From Halocafeteria seosinensis (Eukaryota > Sar > Bigyra > Bicosoecida): a stretch of 64,000 nucleotides of DNA. The stretch lies in the NCBI GenBank assembly GCA_001687465.1, contig LVLI01000250.1, forward strand, positions 41,898 to 105,897, in the 5' to 3' direction. Position 1 is the stretch's first letter, and each line of letters opens with the position of its first letter. A program made the translations under genes and the position numbers. The notes under the pieces are model-generated. The model saw only the letters and a program-made list of their open reading frames with translations, searched no databases and was not told the origin of the DNA. Shown here piece by piece: positions 56,369-64,000 of the stretch.

Positions 56369-57812
56369 ATGGCGGACTGTCCTGTAGCGCCTGTGCAATG
56401 CGTGGCCCTCGGTATCGAGGGCAGCGCCAATAAAGTAGGCGTGGGGATTGTGCGCTATGATCCTCATAAGACCTATTCACAGGCTAAATTGGACGAAATG
56501 GATGAATTATCCCGTGAACGAGAGCAGCAAAAGTGTTATTCTATCCTGTCGAACCCTCGAAAGACGTATTTGACCCCTCCGGGACAAGGATTTCTGCCCC
56601 GGGAAACAGCATGGCATCATCAGAAAGTAAGACATAGCCTATTTCATACAGCCCACAAGTGCCTTTTTTTATAGGATACCACTGCGCTGCAGCATGTGAC
56701 GATGTTGGTCAAGGAAGCCTTGCAGGAAGCCCAGTTGACGCCGCAAGATATTGATGTCATCTGTTTCACTCAAGGTCCTGGCATGGGTGCCCCTTTGCAA
56801 TCATGTGCACTATGCGCTAGAACTCTAAGTTTACTATGGCAGAAACCATTGGTCGGTGTCAATCATTGTATTGGCCATATCGAAATGGGGCGAATAGCCA
56901 CAGGAGCGCATGATCCTGTTGTCCTCTATGTTAGCGGAGGAAACACGCAAGTCATCTGCTATTCCAAAAACAGATACAGAATCTTCGGTGAAACGATCGA
57001 TATCGCCGTAGGAAACTGCCTCGATCGCTTCGCGCGTGTCATAGGCCTATCTAATGATCCCTCTCCGGGATACAATATTGAACAGGAGGCGAAGAAGTAT
57101 GTTTCTCGGTGGTATTGGGGGAAGAATAACTGCGAACGCCTTGTACTTGCGACTGGCGCAGGGGACACAAACTTATTGAACTACCCTACACTGTTAAAGG
57201 AATGGACGTCTCCTTTGCAGGCATACTGACACATGTAGAACAGGAAACTGTGTAAGTTCTACCAAAGGGAAGGGGGGTATGTGGGTGCTATTGTCTATCG
57301 CGTACTCACATTGACACAGGAAATTGCTAAAGAAGAACAAGTGTACCAAAGCTGACCTCTGCTTTTCGTTGCAAGAATCAGTGTTTTCAATGCTCGTGGA
57401 AATTACTGAAAGGGCCATGGCCCACGCGAACACTAACGAGGTTTTGATTGTTGGAGGGGTAGGATGTAAGCTAATGTTGCAGTATGGTCTTGCAAGAAGT
57501 CAGTCCCCGTGGATTACATACATTCCATCTACAGGTAATGAAAGACTACAGGAGATGATGGGTATTATGGCGAATGAACGGGGAGGAAAAGTGTATGGAA
57601 TGGATTCCAGGTATTGTATTGACAACGGAGGTATGATTGCTCAAGCCGGTATTCTGGAATACCAGAGCCGGAGAACTACCCCACTAGATTCCACACGCTG
57701 TACCCAGAGGTATGATATTCCCTACCTTCTAGACGAGCACATTTGCAATATGATATGGCTGATGAAATCCAGATTTAGGACTGACCAAGTGTATGTCAAA
57801 TGGAGGAAGTGA
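56369..57812 (+). CDS. KAE1: tRNA N6-threonylcarbamoyladenosine transferase KAE1/OSGEP
   Basis: The catalytic subunit of the KEOPS complex, which transfers the threonylcarbamoyl group to A37 of ANN-decoding tRNAs. Four exons (56369-56626, 56675-57096, 57162-57251, 57320-57812) join in frame into 420 residues. Motifs: [16 protein letters not shown], metal-binding [38 protein letters not shown], and [12 protein letters not shown], which appears only after the intron at 57097-57161 is removed. [11 protein letters not shown] and the C-terminal TDQVYVKW complete the fold. A segment of about 25 charged residues is inserted near residue 35 ([15 protein letters not shown]), and the protein is some 80 residues longer than typical KAE1. 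No transit peptide is seen, which fits the cytosolic form. Confidence 0.95.
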
Positions 57813-58024
57813 AAGTATAGCATCTCACTCTTTCGTTTACGCCCCCAGAGGAGTCCGTGGTAGCACTTCCAATATCGTTCCATTAGCAGATGCAGCCCCA
57901 ACTTGATAATAGTGTACGTTCCCATTTTTGAAAACAATCAAGAATCGTCGTTTGCGACTTCCAGTTGTACCTGGTAGTAGAAGTAGTTGTACAAGTTGTA
58001 CTACTATTTGTACAGTTGTGCCGT

Positions 58025-58192
58025 ATGTTGTTTGTTTCTGAGCTGAAAACCCCATGATACGAAAACACACACTTCAGGGAGAGTAAAACCGAATAAGAAA
58101 TATTCATTTGTCAGCTTTCGTCGTCGTGGAGTCGTGGCTGCTAATTGTTCAGAAGGAAATGGGCCAAAGCGTGATAAATCATGCAGGTTGGT
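58025..58192 (+). pseudogene. O-methyltransferase promoter and 5'-end relic
   Basis: About 168 bases here align with 59985-60142, which is the promoter, leader and first codons of the intact methyltransferase gene. Shared blocks include GATACGAAAACACACA, CATTTGTCAGCTTTCGTCGTC and CAGAAGGAAATGGGCCAAAG. The start codon is changed to GTG after a small insertion, and one A is lost in the AAAATCATG region, shifting the frame. Similarity stops after about 25 codons. It is a dead duplicate of the array's first gene. Confidence 0.85.
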
Positions 58193-58350
58193 GCTGGCGT
58201 CTACCCCAGTATATTCTCTCTGCACTGAGCCCGACGCTGTGAGTCGCGACAAGCGAGTCGAGCCGTGAGCCACCTCTGAGGCTATTCGTAGGTTTGTTCA
58301 GATATCCCGGAGTATTTAATGCAAAGTTTGTTTATTCATCAGTGGAGGAA

Positions 58351-59149
58351 TCAAACTTGCGTTTGGATCAGCCAAGCTATCCTATAGTGCATTCGTAAGA
58401 CCATGGTGCTCCTCAGTTTTTCAGGTTTCTTACAGGAGAGTCGCCTTAAGTTCCCTTCACTCCAGCCAGCCTGACTGAGAGCCCTTTCTGTTGGCGCACA
58501 AGATGCTGGAATACACAGAAACTTGGATCGGAGCCAGCGCAGGGTAGTACGATTCATTCTCCTTTCAGAACGATAGCACCGAACACGAAGATTCTTCATT
58601 ATGGGAAGTTTTGACAAACGGCATCTTCTGAGAATTTCAATCGAATGTTTGAAGCTCTTCAAGTATTCGAATTTCCAACAATGTATTTTCCGGTCGCATT
58701 CCGAACATACCTCCATCTTCATCTTCGGATGGAATATCTGATTCATTCCTCGTTAACTAATGTCTCCAATCCAGTTTCTCGACCGCAAAATCGTGTTTGT
58801 AACTCTTGCAAATCATTCAACGAAATGAAATAGGAACGTGGAATGTTCTGTCTCGTCAAGGTCACCCAGACACGTCTTCCGATAGCAATACCAATACACA
58901 CCCATAGCCTGAAAAAAATCTAGGTAGTGTCGTAGACGATGGTTCGCTCCCTAGCATCCCTTGGATCAAACTGATTGGAGCTTCTTGACAGCCTGCAGGC
59001 TTCTTACAAAATCTTGGGTCTAAGAAACAACGCTCTCTAGGGGATTTTCGTTGCTTCCTCAAAAAAATTAATAGCTTCTGCTGTACGTTTTCGACGATAT
59101 GCTTCTTCTCATCGATTAAACCATCGTGTGCTGTCCGTATTGCAGGCAA
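58351..59149 (-). mobile_element. Decayed hAT-family transposase
   Basis: The minus strand encodes FLCIPASCAPTERALSQAG at about 58440-58520, matching the hAT dimerisation motif (IPATSxPSERxFSxAG in the family). Just upstream, in another frame, lies KENESYYPALAP, which matches the preceding hAT block with Asn-Glu and Tyr-Pro. Further upstream, ERCFLDPRFCKK matches the hAT LDPRxK motif. The three pieces lie in different frames with stops between them, so the gene is dead. Element ends, inverted repeats and target duplications were not found. Confidence 0.72.
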
Positions 59150-59397
59150 TTACTGTTGCAGTCTTTCAAGCATACTTCTAGTCGACATAACCGGTGCCGG
59201 TGTGAACAGGAGTGTTGTCAACAACCTCTCCTGAGTGTGTTCCGGAACTTTCCCGTTTTAAATGATTTGGAGAGCTCTTGCTGTGAGTTTACAGATACAC
59301 TTTTACTTGGGAGAACCCCAAATTCGTCATCGCCAAAACCGGTCTTGACTTCTTCGTTTTCTCCTAAATTAAACGGTAAATTTCTCGCACAGTAACT

Positions 59398-59484
59398 GTC
59401 GCTGCTTAACACGGGCGCTTACCGCTCCTCGTTAAGAGGATGTGGTCAACTTCCCGGCCGGTGGGCTATCTGTCACATTTGTGT
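59398..59484 (+). repeat. 87-nt direct repeat, copy 1
   Basis: This 87-base unit matches 59746-59832 with three mismatches. It contains a small hairpin (CCTC-GTTAA-GAGG) and the palindromic core CCGGCCGG. Its nature is unknown; transposon end, SINE piece or local duplication are possible. Confidence 0.85.
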
Positions 59485-59505
59485 GTGTACCTTCTAAGTC
59501 CCCAG

Positions 59506-59635
59506 TCGTCAAGGAGTTACAGCGTATTTTTCCAGTCCCCCAGTACTTCTCAATCTTCCAGAAGTCCCAGTGTGTCTTTCCAATCTACCAGAAGTTCCAG
59601 GGCTACGTTTCAGTTCCCTCTCAATCTTCTACAGT
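59506..59635 (+). repeat. Short imperfect tandem repeat
   Basis: Units of roughly 40-48 bases share TCCAGAAGTCCCAG-like cores with TTTCCA/CAGT spacers. In one frame they would read as Ser-rich SSR.SV.FQS repeats. The frame has no other support as a gene, so I list it only as a minisatellite-like repeat. Confidence 0.45.
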
Positions 59636-59745
59636 AACTAGCATCCCAGTACGGTTGTCGATGCGATTTTGACGAGTGGAGTTGCTATTGGAAAACTTTC
59701 CGAAACCTGTCTCGACAATGCTTAATTGGTGCCATTAGTTCTGCC

Positions 59746-59832
59746 GTCGCTGCTTAACACGGGCGCATACCGCTCCTCGTTAAGAGGATGCGGTCAACTT
59801 CCCGGCCGGTGGGCTATCTGTCACAGTTGTGT
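59746..59832 (+). repeat. 87-nt direct repeat, copy 2
   Basis: Second copy of the 87-base unit at 59398-59484, in the same orientation, 261 bases downstream of the end of copy 1. The two copies differ at three positions. Confidence 0.85.
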
Positions 59833-60084
59833 TGTGCAAGAATTCCCCCCTGACTGAAGCCGGCTCGAAGTGTGAGCGCTCGACTACCACCCGCGAGAGT
59901 GAAATTTCTAAAATATAAAATTAACCAAAAAAATTACAAAGCAATAAAAATTAACGTTAATAACTCGACTCAGCATAGTGTACTCATGTTGTTCGTTTCT
60001 GGTTTGAAAATCCCGTGATACGAAAACACACATTTGGAGAGATAAAAACAAATAAAAAACATTCATTTGTCAGCTTTCGTCGTC

Positions 60085-61131
60085 ATGGCTTCTAAATGCT
60101 CAGAAGGAAATGGGCCAAAGCGTGATAAAATCATGCAGGTTGCCGCCGGTTTCATGGGATCTAAGACTCTCATGGCTGCTGTGAAGTTTGGACTATTTAC
60201 GGAGCTGTCCCAGAAGCCACAGGGAGGTGAATCTATTAGAGAGCGGTTAAACCTGCATCCCAGATCACTGTATGATTTCCTGGATGCATTGGTATCCTTG
60301 GGTTTTCTCAACCGGAACGGGGGGATGAGGGAAGACGCGACTTACTCTAATTCTGAGGACGCGGAAGCGTTTCTGGTTTCTAACAAACCGGAATACATTG
60401 GTGGAATGCTGGAACTATTCAATGAGCGGACGTATAAATATTGGGGTGATCTCGAAGAAGCATTGCAAACAGGCAAGCCGCAGAATGAGACAAAGCATGG
60501 GGGCAAGTCTGTCTTCCACACCATTTCCGCTAATAAAGAGAAGCTCCGAGGATTTCTCTCAGGGATGAGAGGTCTGCATCTCCCATGCTTCGTCACTCTG
60601 GCAGAACAATTCGACTTTTCTCCCTACAAAACTGTTTGCGATATAGGCGGTGGAGCGGCAGACTTGTTGATTGAAGTAGCCAAAGCAAACAAGCACTTGA
60701 GTTGCATTAATTTCGACCTGCCCCCTGTGGGTCCGGTGGCTCAGGAAGCCGTGGAAGAAGCTGATCTTGGTGATCGAATCGAGATCCGTAGTGGAGATTT
60801 TTTCTCGGATGACTTCCCTAAGGCTGATGTAATCATTATGGGGCACATCCTTCACGACTGGGGGATGACGGAGAAGAAACAACTCATTCAGAACGCGTAC
60901 TCCGCGCTTCCCGATGGAGGGGCATTCATTGTTGTGGAGGAAATTATTGATGATGACCGTTCACAGAACACGTTCGGTCTCTTTATATCCCTCACAATGC
61001 TGGTTGAAACCACAGGCGGGTTCGATTCCTCTTGCAAGGACTTGACCGAATGGACGAAGAAAGCTGGTTTTGCTAGAACGGAGAAGCTTCATTTGAGCGG
61101 CGCGACTAGCGCAGTAATTGCCTATAAATAG
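60085..61131 (+). CDS. SAM-dependent O-methyltransferase, array copy 1
   Basis: A class I O-methyltransferase of the plant-type Methyltransf_2 family (COMT / acetylserotonin OMT-like), 348 residues in one exon. An N-terminal dimerisation/winged-helix part (MGSKTLMAAVKFGLFTEL, LHPRSLYDFLDALVSLGFL) precedes the Rossmann domain. SAM motif I is VCDIGGGAADL. The acidic FDLPPV and GDFFSDDFP follow, and GHILHDWGMT carries the probable catalytic His. The C-terminus is typical (WTKKAGFARTEK). The ATG at 60085 sits in the leader block duplicated at 58 kb. Substrate unknown; small phenolics or indoles are usual for the family. The lack of introns contrasts with most neighbours. Confidence 0.92.
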   Translation: MASKCSEGNGPKRDKIMQVAAGFMGSKTLMAAVKFGLFTELSQKPQGGESIRERLNLHPRSLYDFLDALVSLGFLNRNGGMREDATYSNSEDAEAFLVSNKPEYIGGMLELFNERTYKYWGDLEEALQTGKPQNETKHGGKSVFHTISANKEKLRGFLSGMRGLHLPCFVTLAEQFDFSPYKTVCDIGGGAADLLIEVAKANKHLSCINFDLPPVGPVAQEAVEEADLGDRIEIRSGDFFSDDFPKADVIIMGHILHDWGMTEKKQLIQNAYSALPDGGAFIVVEEIIDDDRSQNTFGLFISLTMLVETTGGFDSSCKDLTEWTKKAGFARTEKLHLSGATSAVIAYK

Positions 61132-61684
61132 TGGGATATTGCAATCAATACAATCGTTGCGGATCCTTGTATCACTGCGAGAAATAACAAGATAGCGCTT
61201 TTGAGCCCATCCCTCCGTAGGTTTGGTAGGCGAATGGAATGAAGAACTTCTCCCCGCCTCCCTTGCCAGCTTGAGATATTTGTTGTCCTTCTCTCTCTCT
61301 CTCTTATCAGCGTGGCATACGTCGGTTTGAGGTGTTGCTGGTGTGGTGGAGGAGGGTTGAAGGGTGGGTGACCGTGACGTCAATCGCATATATGCCCTCT
61401 GGCTGCATAACCTCGATGTCTGATCTTCTCTTCGTGGTTGCGCTTATCGGCTGCTCCGTTTTCGCCCACATCCCCCAGTGCGTGAGTACTCCTGCTATAG
61501 AATCTTGTTGAAGACGCTTTCTCCGGATTTGGCTATCCGTCGGATTCCGCACCATACCACACCGACGCACAATACCGGCTACCGGCTATTACACCTTCTG
61601 CGCAGAACACGGATTGTTTTTTCCTTCTACCACGAAACGAACGACTGTCATCTGCACCAGTTTTTGAACCGCGTGCTTATCACC
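61132..61684. promoter_or_regulatory. Spacer between methyltransferase copies 1 and 2
   Basis: A 553-bp region with a CT microsatellite at about 61289-61303 and a palindromic TGACGTCA at 61375-61382. The frame of copy 2 stays open upstream to 61478, but the copy-2 product aligns from Met 61685. Confidence 0.35.
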
Positions 61685-62725
61685 ATGGAGGCCTCTGCGG
61701 AGAACGGGCCTCAGGCCGATAAGATAATGCAAATCGGGACAAGTTTCATGGCGTCGAAGACGCTTATTACTGCAGTAAAATTTGGCTTGTTCACCCATCT
61801 GTCGAACAATCCTCAGAGTGGAGACGATATTGCTAAAGCTCTCAAGCTACACCCACGGTCTGTTTATGATTTTTTAGATGCATTGGTCTCCTTTGGCTTC
61901 TTGCGAAGGACCGGAGGCATTAAGGAGGACGCGATCTACTCGAATTCAACGGATGTGGACACATTTTTGGTTTCCGGAAAGCCCCAGTACATTGGGGGAT
62001 TTCTCGAAATGTGCAACGATCGACTCTACAAATTCTGGGGAGACCTCGATGAGGGTTTACGTACCGGGGAACCCCAGAATGAAGCTAAACACTCACAACG
62101 GCCTACTTTCGATACTCTTTATGCAGACGAAGAGAAGCTGCGAGGTTTCCTTGCAGGGATGCGTGGTGTACAACTTCCTAATTTTGTTGCACTAGCAACA
62201 AAGTTTGACTTCTCTCGGTATCAAACCCTTTGTGATATAGGAGGCGCTGCAGCTGACCTGTCCATTGAAGTGGCTCAAGCGAATCCTCATATCAAATGCC
62301 TGTCTTTCGATCTTCCTCAGGTCGAACCTGTTGCCAAAGAGTTCATTGAGAAATCAAAGGTCGCTGAACGTATTGAAACGCGTACTGGTGATTTCTTTGT
62401 CGATGATTTCCCCAAAGCAGATGTGATCACGATGGGCAACATTCTACACGATTGGAGTCTTGAAGAGAAAAAACAATTGATTCGAAAGGCCTATGACGCA
62501 CTTCCCGATGGTGGAGCATTCATTGTAATTGAAAACATTATCGATGATGATCGTCGCGAGAATACGATTGGCCTCCTTATCTCACTCACTATGTTGATCG
62601 AGACCCCAGCGGGATTTGATGCTTCTTGCAAAGACCTAACTGAGTGGACATCGGAAGCTGGTTTCCGTCGAACCGAAAAGATGCATCTCCATGGCCCTTG
62701 CAGTGCCGTGATTGCCTATAAATGA
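61685..62725 (+). CDS. SAM-dependent O-methyltransferase, array copy 2
   Basis: A 346-residue single-exon paralogue of copy 1, same family and layout. Motifs: MASKTLITAVKFGLFTHL, LHPRSVYDFLDALVSFGFL, LCDIGGAAADLSIEVA (SAM motif I, with Ala in place of the third Gly), GDFFVDDFPKADVITM and GNILHDWSLEEKK with the probable catalytic His. It resembles copy 1 along its whole length but differs throughout. From about nt 61775 onward it is nearly identical in DNA to copy 3. The frame is open upstream to 61478, so an N-terminal extension cannot be excluded, but ATG 61685 matches the other copies. Confidence 0.92.
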   Translation: MEASAENGPQADKIMQIGTSFMASKTLITAVKFGLFTHLSNNPQSGDDIAKALKLHPRSVYDFLDALVSFGFLRRTGGIKEDAIYSNSTDVDTFLVSGKPQYIGGFLEMCNDRLYKFWGDLDEGLRTGEPQNEAKHSQRPTFDTLYADEEKLRGFLAGMRGVQLPNFVALATKFDFSRYQTLCDIGGAAADLSIEVAQANPHIKCLSFDLPQVEPVAKEFIEKSKVAERIETRTGDFFVDDFPKADVITMGNILHDWSLEEKKQLIRKAYDALPDGGAFIVIENIIDDDRRENTIGLLISLTMLIETPAGFDASCKDLTEWTSEAGFRRTEKMHLHGPCSAVIAYK

Positions 62726-63421
62726 TCCACTTTGTGGAATTGCGTGTGCAACATGTCGGTTCCTTGCCGGTAGGACATAAGCTAAATGTCTTTTGATTCG
62801 GCCCGAGTTTCCACTTTGTAACATATATTACACGTCTATCCCTGCCAGCTGTCTGTGGAAATTAAGGTCTTTGCTTCATGCTTGATTATTAATTGTACAT
62901 CCCCCGCCCCCTCCCCCATCTTCTGCTTCGTGCTCTGTGCCTGGTGCCAACGGATGCGTCATTTGCATCCTATTGCTTGGGCTTGGTGTTTTTTACAATG
63001 ATTGAATCACCAATTTCGAAAATGCAGTACAGGAAACGGACGACGACGATGTGACTGATGGCCGGAAACGGTCTTCAGCCTCGTGAGAATTAAGTTAATA
63101 ATACAGTATGTCTGATATGCCAGAGACTAATATTTAAGTCGGGATGCGTAGCGTCAAAAAAGAAGCCTCTCAAGCACAGTCTCATCCAAACACTTTGACC
63201 AACATGTGCATTGGGCAGCAATTGGGCTATGCCGCATAGCCTATGCGCCAATGATACATTTCACTTGACTCAGTTGAAGGACGGGAAATGACTACGTCCA
63301 GAAACCGTTATCCATGTCGAAAAGGATTGTTGGTTTTGTTCTTTTCTTCGATGAGGAAACCGCACGAAACAAGTGGAATTTTTTTTTGGTCAATAATCAA
63401 TTAATTCCAAGAGATATCAAC
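62726..63421. promoter_or_regulatory. Spacer between methyltransferase copies 2 and 3
   Basis: A 696-bp spacer unlike the one between copies 1 and 2. It has a C-rich run at about 62899-62917 and a perfect inverted repeat at 63225-63241 (8-bp arms, 1-nt centre). No coding features. Confidence 0.35.
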
Positions 63422-64000
63422 ATGCCGACATCTGAGGGTAATGAGCCTCGGGCCGATATGATTATGCAAGTTGGGACCGGGTTTATGGCATCCAAAACAC
63501 TGATTACGGCGGTGAAGTTTGGCTTGTTCACCCATCTGTCGAACAATCCTCAGCGTGGAGACGATATTGCTAAAGCTCTCAAGCTACACCCACGGTCTGT
63601 TTATGATTTTTTAGATGCATTGGTCTCTCTTGGCTTCTTGCAAAGGACCGGAGGCATCAAAGAGGACGCGATCTACTCGAATTCAACGGATGTGGACACA
63701 TTTTTGGTTTCCGGAAAGCCCCAGTACATTGGGGGATTTCTCGAAATGTGCAACGATCGACTCTACAAATTCTGGGGAGACCTCGATGAGGGTTTACGTA
63801 CCGGGGAACCCCAGAATGAAGCTAAACACTCACAACGGCCTGCTTTCGATACTCTTTATGCAGACGAAGAGAAGCTGCGAGGTTTCCTTGCAGGGATGCG
63901 TGGTGTACAACTTCCTAATTTTGTTGCACTAGCAACAAAGTTTGACTTCTCTCGGTATCAAACCCTTTGTGATATAGGAGGCGCTGCAGCTGACCTGTCC
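63422..64000 (+). CDS. SAM-dependent O-methyltransferase, array copy 3 (cut by window end)
   Basis: The first 193 codons of a third copy; the gene runs off the window just inside SAM motif I (LCDIGGAAADLS). The first 90 or so bases (MPTSEGNEPRADMIMQVGTG) differ clearly from copy 2. From about 63514 the DNA is about 98-99% identical to copy 2 through the window end, including synonymous sites. The frame is intact as far as visible. Function as for the other copies. Confidence 0.88.
   Translation, partial: MPTSEGNEPRADMIMQVGTGFMASKTLITAVKFGLFTHLSNNPQRGDDIAKALKLHPRSVYDFLDALVSLGFLQRTGGIKEDAIYSNSTDVDTFLVSGKPQYIGGFLEMCNDRLYKFWGDLDEGLRTGEPQNEAKHSQRPAFDTLYADEEKLRGFLAGMRGVQLPNFVALATKFDFSRYQTLCDIGGAAADLS

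Larger units (their letters stand above)
57813..60084. other. Repeat- and relic-rich intergenic region, 2.3 kb
   Basis: No intact gene is visible between KAE1 and the first O-methyltransferase. It holds a methyltransferase promoter/5' relic, a decayed hAT transposase, two 87-nt direct repeats and a short tandem repeat, listed separately. An A/T-rich tract lies at about 59905-59970 just before the first methyltransferase promoter. This is the only transposon-marked stretch in the window. Confidence 0.6.

Noticed and set aside
59398..59484. 87-nt repeat as a tRNA gene or tRNA-derived SINE
   Set aside because: Weak A-box-like words occur on the minus strand, but no acceptor stem, anticodon arm or B box fits.
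61478..61684. N-terminal extension of methyltransferase copy 2
   Set aside because: The frame is open, but copies 1 and 3 start at the equivalent of 61685 and the extension has no targeting-peptide pattern I trust.

Overview
This window is nuclear DNA from a microbial eukaryote. Almost every gene is cut by short GT-AG introns, mostly 55-80 nt, and I could rejoin exons in frame for 18 genes. About 24 intact protein genes sit in 64 kb, with no rRNA, tRNA or CRISPR that I can recognise. The gene set points to an alga or related protist rather than an animal, fungus or land plant. It has an O-phosphoseryl-tRNA(Sec) selenium transferase (absent from fungi and land plants), an AlgH/UPF0301 protein and a DCC-type protein (common where there is or was a plastid), a hybrid histidine kinase, a giant transmembrane calpain of the DEK1 type, and a plant-like phosphoserine phosphatase. 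I cannot name the lineage; a red alga or a red-plastid-lineage protist is only a guess. Exon boundaries come from hand reading and may be off by a base or two.

Layout. 0.2-9.5 kb: MINDY deubiquitinase (+), phosphatidylinositol phosphate kinase (-), 893-residue coiled-coil protein (+). 9.6-13.8 kb: a membrane-anchored protein joining a methyltransferase-like domain to a GT41-like glycosyltransferase (-). 14.4-19.5 kb: Cys-rich orphan (+), SepSecS (-) and MnmE (+), the last two from one short divergent promoter. 19.5-23.7 kb: receptor-type hybrid histidine kinase (-). 24.8-29.6 kb: ARL8 GTPase, AlgH-like protein, delta-9 desaturase with cytochrome b5 (all -). 30.3-37.9 kb: Qb+Qc SNARE (+) and a giant PH/CLU/TPR protein (-). 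38.4-48.7 kb: phosphoserine phosphatase (+), mitochondrial carrier (-), V-ATPase subunit D (+), UFD1 (+), UTP23 (-), PP2C-like phosphatase (-), DCC thiol oxidoreductase (+). 49-57.8 kb: transmembrane calpain (-) and KAE1 (+). 57.8-64 kb: a different kind of DNA, with a promoter-plus-5' relic of a methyltransferase gene, a frameshifted hAT transposase remnant, 87-nt direct repeats, and a tandem array of three intronless O-methyltransferase genes, the last cut by the window end.

How it fits together. Most genes are housekeeping: ubiquitin turnover (MINDY, UFD1), tRNA biology (SepSecS, MnmE, KAE1), endolysosomal and membrane traffic (PIP kinase, ARL8, Qbc SNARE, V-ATPase D) and ribosome assembly (UTP23). 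Neighbours alternate strand with little space, so most promoters are shared divergent regions and many 3' ends converge within tens of bases. The most unusual pieces are the methyltransferase-GT41 fusion, the sensor kinase with an extracellular ligand-binding domain and a decayed ATP-binding motif, the calpain whose protease is set off by a roughly 220-residue charged helix, and the mosaic methyltransferase array.
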